From assembly GCF_900172355.1 (NCBI RefSeq), contig NZ_FWFZ01000001.1:310001-374000 (forward strand): a stretch of 64,000 bases of DNA, given 5' to 3'. Source of the DNA: Roseisalinus antarcticus. Lineage in GTDB: Bacteria; Pseudomonadota; Alphaproteobacteria; Rhodobacterales; Rhodobacteraceae. The notes under the pieces are model-generated. The model was not told the origin of the DNA and ran no database searches. It was given only the letters and a program-made list of their open reading frames with translations. The position numbers and the translations under genes were made by a program. Below, piece by piece: positions 1 to 8,901 of the stretch; position 1 is the first letter of the stretch, and each line of letters opens with the position of its first letter.

Positions 1-25
1 ATACCAACATTTCTGCAACTGCACA

Positions 26-56
26 CGCCGCCCCTCGGGGCGGCGTTTTGTTTTTT
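26..56 (+). terminator. Intrinsic terminator of an upstream gene
   Basis: A perfect 9-bp GC stem (26-34 pairing with 37-45) around a 2-base centre is followed by TTTTGTTTTTT. The gene it ends lies to the left of the window. Confidence 0.85.
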
Positions 57-181
57 ATCAAGCACTTGCTCGCCATGCATTTTCGGAAACCCCGTTAGCG
101 CCAACAGTGCATTGTTCTGCGCTGCAGCATCGCTATCTGTTGTCTCGAACGCAACGGCCAGACACGAGAGGACACATCGAC

Positions 182-346
182 ATGACCATGCTTTCGACAA
201 TCCGCAGCGCCGTTCAGAAGCGCAGCCAGTACAACCGCCTCGTGAGGGAGCTTCGTGCGCTTCCCACCGGCCTCGCCGTCGAGGACCTCGCGCTCTACCC
301 CGGCGATGCCGAGGCAATCGCGACCCGCAGCATCTATGGCCGCTGA
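182..346 (+). CDS. Small DUF1127 (YjiS-like) protein, copy 1
   Basis: A 54-residue basic protein beginning MTMLSTIRSAVQKR and ending SIYGR. The middle (R-x-L-R-A-L-P-x-x-L-A-x-E-D-L) fits the DUF1127 pattern of an arginine-rich helix followed by an L-x-D-[IL]-G-like segment. I chose this ATG because the alignment with copies 2 and 3 begins here; longer upstream readings in this frame have no counterpart in them. Members of this family in Rhodobacter and Agrobacterium are small, stress- or growth-phase-linked, RNA-associated proteins; that role is inferred here, not shown. It is the most divergent of the three tandem copies. Confidence 0.75.
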   Translation: MTMLSTIRSAVQKRSQYNRLVRELRALPTGLAVEDLALYPGDAEAIATRSIYGR

Positions 347-404
347 GCCAAGAGACATCTCCGGCGCCAAACGGCCCGGACCCGAACACAGAAAGACCTA
401 TCCA

Positions 405-563
405 ATGATCAATTCCATCCGCACCGCCATCCACAAGCGCACCGCGTACAACCGCACCGTTCGTGAACTGAAATCGCTTCCCACCGACCTCGCCATCGAG
501 GATCTGGGCATCGTCACATACGACGCGGACCGCATCGCCTACAAGGCGGTCTACGGCCGCTGA
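405..563 (+). CDS. Small DUF1127 (YjiS-like) protein, copy 2
   Basis: A 52-residue protein, MINSIRTAIHKR at the start and IAYKAVYGR at the end, with the core LAIEDLGIVTYDA that matches the L-x-D-[IL]-G core of DUF1127. It starts 223 bases after copy 1 and 216 before copy 3. It and copy 3 share the ATGATCAATTCC start context and most residues, so they are recent tandem duplicates. Longer in-frame readings exist upstream, but the paralogue comparison fixes this start. Function is known only at family level (small basic regulators, probably RNA-associated). Confidence 0.8.
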   Translation: MINSIRTAIHKRTAYNRTVRELKSLPTDLAIEDLGIVTYDADRIAYKAVYGR

Positions 564-576
564 ACCTGTTCGCGCT

Positions 577-596
577 CTGCCGCCAGGGGGCGGCAG
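577..596 (+). other. Intergenic RNA hairpin between DUF1127 copies 2 and 3
   Basis: Perfect 8-bp stem CTGCCGCC / GGCGGCAG with loop AGGG. There is no T-run, so it is not a typical terminator; it may be an mRNA processing or stability element, or a weak terminator. Confidence 0.45.
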
Positions 597-620
597 ACCA
601 GCCACACGAAAGTCAATCCA

Positions 621-779
621 ATGATCAATTCCGTCCGCTCCGCCATCGCGAAACGCGCCCGCTACAGCCGCACGGTCCGCGAGATCCAGGCCCTGGACCC
701 CCAGCTTGCCATCGAGGATCTCGGCATCGTCACATCGGACGCCCAGGTGCTGGCCAGGCAGGCCGTATACGGCCGCTGA
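621..779 (+). CDS. Small DUF1127 (YjiS-like) protein, copy 3
   Basis: ATG at 621 to TGA at 777-779 encodes 52 residues: MINSVRSAIAKRARYS at the start, LAIEDLGIVTSDA in the core, and QAVYGR at the end. It is co-linear with copy 2 along its full length with no gaps. It is short enough to be missed by gene callers. A hairpin terminator follows at 806-832, so the three genes probably form one transcript or a nested set. Only family-level function can be given. Confidence 0.78.
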   Translation: MINSVRSAIAKRARYSRTVREIQALDPQLAIEDLGIVTSDAQVLARQAVYGR

Positions 780-805
780 CCCTTTCCCGACTCAAGCAGC
801 TCCCG

Positions 806-836
806 CGCCCCGAGCCTGAAAAGGCCGGGGCGTTTC
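806..836 (+). terminator. Terminator of the DUF1127 cluster
   Basis: Stem CGCCCCG-(A)-GCCT / AGGC-CGGGGCG with a single bulged A and a GAAA tetraloop, followed by TTTC. It sits 27 bases after the stop of the third small gene and just before the convergent coaD stop. Confidence 0.65.
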
Positions 837-859
837 ACGTTCCGAGCGCCCCGAGAACG

Positions 860-1357
860 TCACCTGCGGGCGAATTTCGCCGTCAGCGCATCGCGGACCG
901 GCGCGGTCACGAAGCGCGAGACGTCGCCGCCCAGCCGCGCGATCTCCTTCACCAGTTTCGACGCGATGGCCTGGTGCTGCGCCTCGGCCATCAGGAACAC
1001 GGTCTCGACCCGGTCGTCGAGCTGCCGGTTCATCCCGACCATCTGGTATTCGTATTCGAAATCAGCCACCGCCCGCAGCCCCCGGACGATGATCTGTGCG
1101 CCGACGTCGTTGGCGCAATCTATCAGCAGGTTCTCGAACGGGTGGACGAGGATCTCGGTGCCCGTGGCTTCGCCCAGCCGAACGCACTCGGTTTCGATCA
1201 TCGCGACGCGCTCCTCCAGATCGAAAAGCGGCCCCTTGTCGCGGTTGATCGCCACGCCGATCACCAGACGGTCGACCAGAACGCAGGCGCGCCGGATGAT
1301 ATCGATATGACCCAGCGTGACGGGATCGAACGTGCCGGGATAAAGGCCGATGCGCAT
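860..1357 (-). CDS. coaD: Phosphopantetheine adenylyltransferase
   Basis: A 165-residue cytoplasmic enzyme of the fourth step of coenzyme A synthesis, making dephospho-CoA from 4'-phosphopantetheine and ATP. The nucleotidyltransferase signature GTFDPVTLGH lies at residues 8-17 (His17 of the HxGH-like motif), followed by RGLRAVADFEYEYQM and, near the C-terminus, IASKLVKEIARLGGDVS in place of the family's ISSSxVKE motif. Length is normal for the family. I start at MRIGLYPG; the longer reading adds 15 non-conserved residues. It points at the DUF1127 genes (convergent) and follows a CBS-domain gene on the same strand 66 bases upstream. Confidence 0.96.
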   Translation of the reverse strand: MRIGLYPGTFDPVTLGHIDIIRRACVLVDRLVIGVAINRDKGPLFDLEERVAMIETECVRLGEATGTEILVHPFENLLIDCANDVGAQIIVRGLRAVADFEYEYQMVGMNRQLDDRVETVFLMAEAQHQAIASKLVKEIARLGGDVSRFVTAPVRDALTAKFARR

Positions 1358-1423
1358 GGGCAGGCTCCTGTCGGTCTGCATTTGCCGCGCACGCAAGCCC
1401 ATCGGGCCGCGCGATGCAAGCCG

Positions 1424-1858
1424 TCAGTGACCCATGATCATGCCTTCGAGGGCGTCTTTCTCCATCGAGAGCTCTGCCAGCCGGGCCTTGACCACGTCGC
1501 CGATGGAAATCAGGCCGATCATCGTCTCGCCCTCCATCACCGGCATGTGGCGGAACCGGCCCAGGGTCATGGTCTCGAGAACGTGGTTGGCGCTGTCGCT
1601 GCCGATGCAGGTCTTGAGATCGGAGGTCATCATCTGGCTCACGTCATCCTCGAGGCAGGCGGCCCCCCGGCGACCCATTTCGCGCACGATGTCGCGTTCC
1701 GACAGGATCCCGAGCGGTGTCGTCCCGTCGCCCGAGATGACGATGGCGCCGATCCGTTTGTCGGACAGGAAGGTCACCGCCTCGGATACGCTGATATCGG
1801 GGGAAAGGGTCAGGACACCCGTGGTCTCCTTTGACGCGAGGATTTGTTTCACCAGCAT
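1424..1858 (-). CDS. Two-CBS-domain protein
   Basis: A 144-residue protein consisting of a CBS pair: the first domain covers about residues 5-65 (PLGILSERDIVREM at its end), the second about 75-135 (MPVMEGETMIGLISIGDVVKA). Such stand-alone CBS pairs bind adenine nucleotides and act as energy sensors; the partner is unknown. The start at MLVKQILASK is preceded by GGGAGG at good spacing, and is preferred over the longer reading. It lies between a LysR gene upstream and coaD downstream, all on the same strand. Confidence 0.88.
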   Translation of the reverse strand: MLVKQILASKETTGVLTLSPDISVSEAVTFLSDKRIGAIVISGDGTTPLGILSERDIVREMGRRGAACLEDDVSQMMTSDLKTCIGSDSANHVLETMTLGRFRHMPVMEGETMIGLISIGDVVKARLAELSMEKDALEGMIMGH

Positions 1859-1915
1859 TCTTGGCCTCCCTGCCTTGTCTTCTTGACCCAGCGTCGGGCG
1901 CACGGGGGCGGTCTG

Positions 1916-2791
1916 TCAAGTATCTTGGACACAGGCCTCCAGCCGCGCGACCTCGGCGCGTAGCCCCGAGGACAGCGCCGCGGCGAAGCGGTTGAGCCTG
2001 TCAGAGCGCCGATCGGCGGCGTGGCGCACCAGGAAGAACGCCCGCGTCAGGGCGACCGTGTCGCGCCGGATGCGGCGCAATTCGGGTGCGAAGGGCAGCG
2101 CGAAATCATGAACGATACCCGTGGAGCCCCCCGCCCGCAGCAGGTTCAACTGCACCGAGACCGAGTTCGACGCCCGCTCCACCCGTTCCAGGCCCAGGTC
2201 GCCGAGGTAGTCGAGCTCGGCATCGAAGATCATGTCCGGGATGTAGCCGACGACGGGCCAGGCGGCGGGGTCGGGGTCCGGCCCCATGTCGCGGTGGGCG
2301 GCCAGGTGCAGGTGATATTCGGTGATCTTCTGCACCGTCAGCCGGCCCGAGGTTGGCGGGCTGACCGTGATCGCCATGTCCGCCTCGCGCCGCGACAGGT
2401 TCACCACCCGGGGCAACGCCAGGATCTGGATGTCGAGGCCCGGATTCCCGGACCCGATCCGGGCGGCGACCTGCGGCAGCAGGAAGTTCGCGCAGCCGTC
2501 GGGGGCGCCGATGCGGATGGTGCCGGTCAACCCGGCCTCGCCCTGCCCCTCCTCTACCGCGGCCGACAACGCCGCCTCGGCCTGCACCGCGTGGTCGCGC
2601 ATCCGCTGGCCCAGGTCGGTGAGCGCATAGCCCTGCGGGCTTTTGGCGAACAGGGCCTGGCCCACACTCTCCTCCAGCCGCGCGATCCGGCGGCCGACGG
2701 TGCCGGGATCCATGCGCAGGGACAGACCCGCGCCAGTCAGGCTCTCGGCCCGCGCGACGGCGAGGAAAATGCGCATGTCGTCCCAGTTCAT
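1916..2791 (-). CDS. LysR-family transcriptional regulator
   Basis: 291 residues, normal LysR length. The N-terminal winged helix-turn-helix reads MNWDDMRIFLAVARAESLTGAG, then LSLRMDPGTVGRRIARLEE, then QALFAKSPQGYALTDLGQ; the rest is the periplasmic-binding-protein-like effector domain. It is divergent from mmsA with 89 bases between starts, so the simplest inference is that it controls mmsA and itself. The effector is unknown; a valine or propionate catabolic intermediate is a guess from the neighbour. Confidence 0.9.
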   Translation of the reverse strand: MNWDDMRIFLAVARAESLTGAGLSLRMDPGTVGRRIARLEESVGQALFAKSPQGYALTDLGQRMRDHAVQAEAALSAAVEEGQGEAGLTGTIRIGAPDGCANFLLPQVAARIGSGNPGLDIQILALPRVVNLSRREADMAITVSPPTSGRLTVQKITEYHLHLAAHRDMGPDPDPAAWPVVGYIPDMIFDAELDYLGDLGLERVERASNSVSVQLNLLRAGGSTGIVHDFALPFAPELRRIRRDTVALTRAFFLVRHAADRRSDRLNRFAAALSSGLRAEVARLEACVQDT

Positions 2792-2880
2792 ACCGGCATT
2801 CTCACAAAACGGTTTTGGGATACTCTCTCTTTTCCCGGCATTTCCGCAAGACTAGACTGGCGCCAACAAGGAGGATTCCC

Positions 2881-4380
2881 ATGCAAGAGCTTTCGCATTT
2901 CATCAACGGCGCCCGTGTCCCCGGCACCTCGGGCCGGTTCGCCGATGTCTTCAACCCCGCCACGGGCGAGGTCCAGGCCCGCGTCCCGCTCGCCGGTCGT
3001 GACGAGATGGACAGCGCCATCGCCGCCGCCGCCGAGGCGCAGGTGAAATGGGGCGCGACCAATCCCCAGCGGCGCGCCCGGGTGATGATGAACGTGGTGG
3101 CGCTGCTCAACCGCGACATGGACAAGCTGGCCGAGGCGCTGAGCCGCGAGCACGGCAAGACCCTGCCCGACGCCAAGGGCGACGTGCAACGCGGGCTTGA
3201 GGTGATCGAGTTCTGCATCGGCGCACCGCACCTGCTGAAGGGCGAGTACACCGACGGCGCGGGCCCCGGCATCGACATGTATTCCATGCGCCAGGCGCTT
3301 GGAGTCGTTGCCGGAATCACGCCGTTCAACTTCCCCGCGATGATCCCGCTGTGGAAGATGGGCCCGGCACTGGCCTGCGGCAACGCCTTCATCCTGAAGC
3401 CCTCCGAACGCGCCCCGAGCGTGCCGCTGATGCTGGCCGAGATCTTCAAGGAAGCCGGTCTGCCCGATGGCGTCCTGCAGGTCGTGAACGGCGACAAGGA
3501 CGCGGTGGACAGCATCCTCGAGAACGAGACGGTGCAGGCCGTGGGCTTCGTCGGCTCCACCCCGATCGCGCAATATATCTATGCCAAGGGGTGCGAGAAC
3601 GGAAAGCGGGTGCAATGCTTCGGCGGCGCCAAGAACCACATGATCGTCATGCCCGACGCCGACATGGACCAGGCGGCCAACGCGCTGGTGGGCGCGGGCT
3701 ATGGCGCGGCGGGCGAACGCTGCATGGCGATCTCGGTCGCGGTTCCGGTGGGCGAAGAGACCGCCGACCGGCTGATCGAGGCCCTCGTGCCGCGCATCGA
3801 AAAGCTCAAGGTCGGGCCCTATACCGCCGGCGACGACATCGACTACGGCCCGGTCGTGACCGCGGCGGCCAAGCAGAATATCCACCGGCTGGTGCAATCG
3901 GGCATCGACGCGGGCGCCGAGCTGGTCGTCGACGGGCGGGACTTCTCGTTGCAGGGCTACGAGGACGGCTTCTTTGTCGGCCCGCACCTCTTCGACCGGG
4001 TCACGCCGGACATGGAGATCTACCGCAAGGAGATCTTCGGCCCGGTCCTGTCGACCGTCCGCGCGGGCTCCTACGAAGAGGCGCTGGGCCTGGCGATGGA
4101 CCACGAATACGGCAACGGCACCGCGATCTTTACCCGCGACGGCGATGCGGCGCGCGATTTCGCCAGCCGGATCAACATCGGCATGGTCGGCATCAACGTC
4201 CCGATCCCGGTGCCGCTGGCCTATCACACCTTCGGTGGTTGGAAGAAATCGGGCTTCGGCGATCTGAACCAGCACGGGCCGGATTCGTTCCGCTTCTACA
4301 CCCGGACCAAGACCGTCACCGCCCGTTGGCCCAGCGGCATCAAGGACGGCGGAGAGTTCAACTTCAAGGCGATGGACTGA
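2881..4380 (+). CDS. mmsA: CoA-acylating methylmalonate-semialdehyde dehydrogenase
   Basis: A 499-residue member of the aldehyde dehydrogenase superfamily that converts methylmalonate semialdehyde plus CoA and NAD to propionyl-CoA (valine, thymine and inositol catabolism). The MMSDH-specific segment FGGAKNHMIVMPDADMDQ, the GITPFNFPAMIPLW cofactor region and the catalytic GERCMAIS (Cys281) are all present, as is the C-terminal YHTFGGWKKSGFGD. The start at MQELSHFING follows an AGGAGG at about 2870. An in-frame extension to 2815 is unlikely because it would overlap the regulator's promoter. A divergent LysR gene probably regulates it. Confidence 0.95.
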   Translation: MQELSHFINGARVPGTSGRFADVFNPATGEVQARVPLAGRDEMDSAIAAAAEAQVKWGATNPQRRARVMMNVVALLNRDMDKLAEALSREHGKTLPDAKGDVQRGLEVIEFCIGAPHLLKGEYTDGAGPGIDMYSMRQALGVVAGITPFNFPAMIPLWKMGPALACGNAFILKPSERAPSVPLMLAEIFKEAGLPDGVLQVVNGDKDAVDSILENETVQAVGFVGSTPIAQYIYAKGCENGKRVQCFGGAKNHMIVMPDADMDQAANALVGAGYGAAGERCMAISVAVPVGEETADRLIEALVPRIEKLKVGPYTAGDDIDYGPVVTAAAKQNIHRLVQSGIDAGAELVVDGRDFSLQGYEDGFFVGPHLFDRVTPDMEIYRKEIFGPVLSTVRAGSYEEALGLAMDHEYGNGTAIFTRDGDAARDFASRINIGMVGINVPIPVPLAYHTFGGWKKSGFGDLNQHGPDSFRFYTRTKTVTARWPSGIKDGGEFNFKAMD

Positions 4381-4388
4381 TCCCCCCG

Positions 4389-4415
4389 ACCGCCCGTGAC
4401 GATGTCGCGGGCGGT
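4389..4415 (+). terminator. Hairpin after mmsA, possible terminator
   Basis: Perfect 8-bp stem ACCGCCCG / CGGGCGGT with an 11-base loop, 9 bases after the mmsA stop. It is followed by TGACCCC rather than a T-run, so termination is uncertain. Confidence 0.35.
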
Positions 4416-4469
4416 TGACCCCCGGCCCGGGCCGCGCGAGGCTTTGGCCGAGACGGACAAGTGGGCGAC

Positions 4470-5651
4470 ATGCGGATCTGCGTTGCGACCGGCGAATATC
4501 GACTGACCGGCGAGACCTTCGTGAACCGCCACATCGCGTGGCTTTTCGGCGGCGCGGCCTGCGTGCTGGCCGCCCGCGATCACGGCAATCATGACGGATC
4601 CCGCCCGGTTCTCGCCTATCGGCCAGCGCCCGCGCCAGGCCCGCCTGGCCAGCTGTCCCAGGGTTGGCACAGGGCGGTGAACCAGTGGCGTCACGCCACC
4701 CCCCGCCCGCCCGCAGGGGCCATGCGGCGGCAGGTGGAGGCCTTCCTCGGGCGCCATGGGGTCGAGGCGATCCTCGCCGAATTCGGCCACCAGGGCCTGG
4801 CCCTCGCGCCGGTGGCACAGGCCATGGGCCTGCCCCTCTTCGTCTATTTCCGCGGCTCGGATGCAAGCCGCGACCTTGGCCGACACCGGGTTCCCGAGGC
4901 CTATCGGCGGATGATGCCCAAACTCGCGGGCTGCTTCGCCGTCGCGCAATGCCTGCTGGACGGGCTCGAGGCCGCCGGCGTCCGCCCGACCGCGCCCCGT
5001 GTGCTGCCCTCGGGCGCCGACCTGACGCAGTTCCGGCCCGGCGAGAAAGTGCGGGGCGCCTGCGTGTCGCTGGGGCGATTCGTGGAAAAGAAGGCGCCCG
5101 ATCTGACCCTGCGGGCCTTTGCCGCCCTCTCCGACCAGCCGGACGCGCGGCTTGCGATGATCGGCGACGGCCCGATGCTGGACCCGTGCCGGCGGCTGGC
5201 ATCCGAGCTTGGCGTCGCGGACCGGGTGGCCTTCACCGGGGCGCTGCCGCCCTCCGAGGTCCGCGCCCACCTCGCCCGAGCCCAGGTCTTTCTGCAGCAT
5301 TCGGTGACCGCGCCCAACGGCAATACCGAAGGCCAGCCCACCGCGATCCAGGAAGCCCTCGCCTCGGGCTGTGCCGTGGTTTCGACCCGCCACGCCGGGA
5401 TTCCGGAGGCGGTTGAGGATGGCCGGCACGGGGCGCTCGTGGCCGAACACGATCTGGACGGCTATGCCCGCGCACTGCGACGGACGCTGGCCCGGCCCGA
5501 CCTGACCACCGTCGCCGCCGCCTGCCGCGCCCGGGCCGAGGACCGCTTCGATGCCGCCCGCCTGCGCGCCGCCGTCGAAGACACGATCCGCGAGCGCAGC
5601 GCGATCTGGCACCAGGCTCTTGCGAGCGGGCGGCAATCGAGGGCACCCTAG
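4470..5651 (+). CDS. Glycosyltransferase, GT4-like (GT-B fold)
   Basis: A 393-residue protein. The N-terminal half has the donor/acceptor-domain feature LFVYFRGSDAS near residue 130. The C-terminal Glycos_transf_1 domain shows SLGRFVEKKAPDLTLRAFA, MIGDGPMLDPCRRLA and the E-x7-E-type nucleotide-sugar motif EGQPTAIQEALASGCAVV followed by STRHAGIPEAVEDG. No signal peptide or clear membrane span. I prefer ATG 4470 (MRICVATGEY) to a GTG nine bases upstream. It most likely acts on a cell-surface polysaccharide or glycolipid; the substrate cannot be told. The next gene begins 27 bases downstream. Confidence 0.85.
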   Translation: MRICVATGEYRLTGETFVNRHIAWLFGGAACVLAARDHGNHDGSRPVLAYRPAPAPGPPGQLSQGWHRAVNQWRHATPRPPAGAMRRQVEAFLGRHGVEAILAEFGHQGLALAPVAQAMGLPLFVYFRGSDASRDLGRHRVPEAYRRMMPKLAGCFAVAQCLLDGLEAAGVRPTAPRVLPSGADLTQFRPGEKVRGACVSLGRFVEKKAPDLTLRAFAALSDQPDARLAMIGDGPMLDPCRRLASELGVADRVAFTGALPPSEVRAHLARAQVFLQHSVTAPNGNTEGQPTAIQEALASGCAVVSTRHAGIPEAVEDGRHGALVAEHDLDGYARALRRTLARPDLTTVAAACRARAEDRFDAARLRAAVEDTIRERSAIWHQALASGRQSRAP

Positions 5652-5678
5652 GCGGACCAAGCGCCTGCGGAGATGCCT

Positions 5679-6806
5679 ATGAAAAGTCCCGAATTCAGCC
5701 TCGGCATCGAAGAGGAATATCTTCTCGTGGACCGCGAGACCCTCGCCCTGCACGAGGCGCCCGAGGGCCTGATGGAGGCCTGCCAGGTCGTCCTTGGCGA
5801 ACAGGTCAGCCCGGAATTCCTGCAATGCCAGATCGAAGTCGGCACCGGCGTCTGTTCGACGATCCAGCAGGCCCGGAGCGATCTGCGCAATTTGCGGTCG
5901 GTCGTCTCGGAGGAGGCCGCGAAATTCGGCCTCGCCCCGATCGCGGCGGCCTGCCATCCGCTGGCCGACTGGAAGCTGGTGCATCACACCGACCGCGCCC
6001 GCTACAACCAGCTGCGCACCGATCTGGGCGGCGTGGCGCGGCGGATGCTGATCTGCGGGATGCATGTGCACGTGGGCCTGGGCGAGGATGCCCTGCGGGC
6101 GGATCTGCTGAACCAGATGTCCTATTTCCTGCCGCACCTGCTGGCGCTGTCCACATCCTCGCCGTTCTGGCAGGGCGAGGACACCGGGCTTGCAAGCTAC
6201 CGGCTGAGCGTCTTCGACAACCTGCCCCGCACCGGCCTGCCCCCCAAGATCGACAGCTGGGAGGAATACCAGCGCTCGGTCTCGGCTCTGGTCGATCTGG
6301 GCGTGATCGAGGATTCCAGCAAGATCTGGTGGGACCTGCGCCCCTCCGCGCGGTTCCCCACGCTCGAGACCCGGATCTGCGACGTCTGCCCGCGGCTCGA
6401 CCACGCGATTTCCCTAGCGGCCCTGGTCCAGTGCATCGCGCGGATGCTCTGGCGCCTGCGGCTGCGCAACCAGCGCTGGCGGCGCTACGACAACTTCCTG
6501 ATCGCCGAGAACCGCTGGCGGGCGCAGCGGTATGGCATCGGCGGCGGGCTGATCGATTTCGGCCGGGGCGAGATCATCCCCGTGCCGGCCCTGCTGGAGG
6601 AATTGTTCGAGCTGGTCGCCGAGGATGCCGAGGCGCTGGGCTGCATGACAGAGATCCTCGCCGCGCGTGACATCGTCGAGGGCGGCACCTCCTCCGAGCG
6701 CCAGCGCGCCGTGCGCGACGCCGCCGCCACCGCCGGCGGCGATCACGCCGAACAGATGCGCACGGTGGTCAGCCACCTGATCGAGGAGTTTCACGCCGAT
6801 CTCTGA
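5679..6806 (+). CDS. Carboxylate-amine ligase, YbdK / GCS2 family
   Basis: 375 residues of the glutamate-cysteine ligase type 2 family. The N-terminal [13 protein letters not shown] holds the conserved acidic ATP/metal ligands, and [25 protein letters not shown] and [17 protein letters not shown] are family signatures. The E. coli relative YbdK has weak glutamate-cysteine ligase activity; the true substrates are generally unknown. The start at ATG 5679 gives a GGAG at proper spacing, whereas ATG 5673 would touch it. It is 27 bases behind a glycosyltransferase, probably in the same transcript. Confidence 0.9.
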   Translation: MKSPEFSLGIEEEYLLVDRETLALHEAPEGLMEACQVVLGEQVSPEFLQCQIEVGTGVCSTIQQARSDLRNLRSVVSEEAAKFGLAPIAAACHPLADWKLVHHTDRARYNQLRTDLGGVARRMLICGMHVHVGLGEDALRADLLNQMSYFLPHLLALSTSSPFWQGEDTGLASYRLSVFDNLPRTGLPPKIDSWEEYQRSVSALVDLGVIEDSSKIWWDLRPSARFPTLETRICDVCPRLDHAISLAALVQCIARMLWRLRLRNQRWRRYDNFLIAENRWRAQRYGIGGGLIDFGRGEIIPVPALLEELFELVAEDAEALGCMTEILAARDIVEGGTSSERQRAVRDAAATAGGDHAEQMRTVVSHLIEEFHADL

Positions 6807-6824
6807 CCGCGCCCGAGGGGGGTT

Positions 6825-7754
6825 TCAGGGCCGGTAGAGGTCGCTTTCCCGGCCCAGGGCGCCCGACAGCCAGCCTGCGGCAACCCCCAACGACCGCAGC
6901 CCGCGCAGCCCCGTGACCGGATGCACCGGCAGAAACGCGGCCCGCAGCAGCCCGCCCGCACCCTTGGTCAGGCCGTGAAACAGCGCCTTGCCCAGCCCCC
7001 GCCGCCCCCGTTTGCGCTGCCGGATCGCGTATTTCGCCAGGGTCTGGCTTTTCGCGCGGCGGTAGACATAGGCGCCGGTCAGGCGCTCTCGCGGGATCGT
7101 CTCGAACACGGCCGCCCCCGGCACCCAGCCCAGCCGCAGCCCCCTCGCCTGCGCCCGGTCCGAGAAGTCCGTGTCCGACCCCCCGGTGAACCGCAGCCCC
7201 TCGTCGAATCTCAGGTCCTTCAGGACCGCCCCACGGCAAAGCCAGTTCGACGTGGGCAGCGCCGAGACATCTCCCGCCTCGCGCCGCAGGGCCCGGGCGG
7301 CGGCCTGGGCGGCGAGGAACGCCATCACCGCCGTCTGGCGCGGGCTCAGCGCCCCGCTCGGCGGCAATGGCATCACCGGGCCGCCGCAGAGGTCGAAATC
7401 GCCCCCGCGGGCCCCCGCCAGCAGCCGCGCGATCCAGTCCGGCGCGGGGCGCTCGTCATCGTCGAGAAAGGCAAGCCAGTCCGCCCCCGCCTTCAGCGCC
7501 GCGTCCACGGCCACATTTCGCGCGACCGGAATGCCGGCCCGCGGCTCGTGCAGCGCCAGCGCCCGGCGCCCGGTCTGGCGGGCGAACCGGGCAACCTCGA
7601 AATCGATGGAGAAATCCGGATCGTTCTGGACGAAGACAAAGCCCAGCCGCGCCTGCGGCGGAGCCTCCAGCTGCGACAGGCCCAGCAGCAGGGACTGGAA
7701 CATCTCCGCCCGCCCCCGCGTCGCCGCGGCTATGATGACAAGCTCTTCGGCCAT
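6825..7754 (-). CDS. Glycosyltransferase family 2
   Basis: 309 residues with the GT-A fold: ELVIIAAATRGR at the N-terminus, EPRAGIPVARNVAVD, then the metal-binding WLAFLDDDERP (DxD-like), and GSDTDFSDRAQARG in the acceptor region. The C-terminal third is basic and hydrophobic (RRAKSQTLAKYAIRQRKR, then a possible amphipathic membrane anchor). A longer in-frame start at 7817 overlaps the divergent hydrolase start, so MAEELVII is preferred. It converges on the YbdK-like gene and is probably part of a small surface-glycan locus with the GT4 gene. Confidence 0.85.
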   Translation of the reverse strand: MAEELVIIAAATRGRAEMFQSLLLGLSQLEAPPQARLGFVFVQNDPDFSIDFEVARFARQTGRRALALHEPRAGIPVARNVAVDAALKAGADWLAFLDDDERPAPDWIARLLAGARGGDFDLCGGPVMPLPPSGALSPRQTAVMAFLAAQAAARALRREAGDVSALPTSNWLCRGAVLKDLRFDEGLRFTGGSDTDFSDRAQARGLRLGWVPGAAVFETIPRERLTGAYVYRRAKSQTLAKYAIRQRKRGRRGLGKALFHGLTKGAGGLLRAAFLPVHPVTGLRGLRSLGVAAGWLSGALGRESDLYRP

Positions 7755-7815
7755 GGCGCCCCAGATGGCGCAGGGCCTTGCAAATGACAAGCGCCCGCGG
7801 AACTGTCGCCCGGCC

Positions 7816-8901
7816 ATGACAGACGAGATCCTGATCCGCCGCGACGGTCACGCTGGCCGCATCACCCTCAACCGGCCCGCGGCGCTGAACGCGCTGACCC
7901 ACGGGATGTGCCGCGCCATCGAGGCCGCGCTGACCGGCTGGGCCAAGGACCGGGCCATCGCCCTGCTGATCATCGACGGCGCGCCCGGCCGCGCCTTCTG
8001 CGCCGGTGGTGACCTGGCGGCGATGCACAGCGCGGGCCTGGCCGAGGACCACGCGGCGGCCCGGCACTTCTGGCGCGACGAATACCGGATGAACCGGGCG
8101 CTCCATCACTTCCCAAAGCCGGTGGTGAGCTTCCTGCACGGCTTCACCATGGGCGGCGGGGTCGGTGTCGGCTGCCACGGGACGCACCGGATCGTCGGAG
8201 AAAGCGCCCGCATCGCCCTGCCCGAATGCGCCGTCGGCCTCGTGCCGGACGTGGGCGGCACGCTGCACCTCGCCCGGGCCCCCGGACGGCTGGGGGAATA
8301 CCTCGGCACGACCGGTGACCGGATGGACGCCGCCGACGCGATCCACGCCGGCTTCGCCAATCACCATGTGCCCGAGGCCGCCTGGCCCGCCCTGGCCGAG
8401 ACCCTGGCCCGCACCGGCGATTGCGCCGCGATCCACCGCGCCGCGACCGCACCGGGCGACAGCCGGCTCGCAGGCTGGCAGCCCGATATCGACGCGGTCT
8501 TCGACGGAGAGACCCTAGGCGACATCGCCCGCGCCATGCCGTCCGACCCGCCCGAGGCGATCGCGCGGGCACGGCGGCTCATGGAGCGCAATGCGCCGCT
8601 CGCGATGGCCGTGGCCGTGGACTTCATCCGCCGCACCCGCCTGCACCCCACGATCGAGACGGCGCTGGACCTCGAATACCGCTACACCCACAGGGCCCTG
8701 GCACAGGGAGATTTCCTCGAAGGTATCCGCGCCGCCGTCATCGACAAGGACCATGCCCCGCGCTGGACCCATCGAGACTGGACCCGGGTGCCGGATAGCG
8801 ACGTCCTGAACATGACCCGGGCGCTGGGCCAGGCGGCGCTGACCTTCGATCCCGTGGAGACCGGGACGGCGCAATCAACCTGGCACCCCCGCCGAGGATA
8901 G
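7816..8901 (+). CDS. Enoyl-CoA hydratase/isomerase family, 3-hydroxyisobutyryl-CoA hydrolase-like
   Basis: 361 residues of the crotonase superfamily: GRITLNRPAALNALT, the oxyanion-hole segments AFCAGGDLAAM and GFTMGGGVGVGCHGT, and PECAVGLVPDVGG. The length (about 100 residues longer than ordinary enoyl-CoA hydratases) and a C-terminal part with IDKDHAPRW, a motif common in HIBYL-CoA hydrolases, favour 3-hydroxyisobutyryl-CoA hydrolase, a valine catabolic enzyme. That would suit mmsA at 2881, although the genes are not adjacent. It is divergent from the GT2 gene. Confidence 0.88.
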   Translation: MTDEILIRRDGHAGRITLNRPAALNALTHGMCRAIEAALTGWAKDRAIALLIIDGAPGRAFCAGGDLAAMHSAGLAEDHAAARHFWRDEYRMNRALHHFPKPVVSFLHGFTMGGGVGVGCHGTHRIVGESARIALPECAVGLVPDVGGTLHLARAPGRLGEYLGTTGDRMDAADAIHAGFANHHVPEAAWPALAETLARTGDCAAIHRAATAPGDSRLAGWQPDIDAVFDGETLGDIARAMPSDPPEAIARARRLMERNAPLAMAVAVDFIRRTRLHPTIETALDLEYRYTHRALAQGDFLEGIRAAVIDKDHAPRWTHRDWTRVPDSDVLNMTRALGQAALTFDPVETGTAQSTWHPRRG

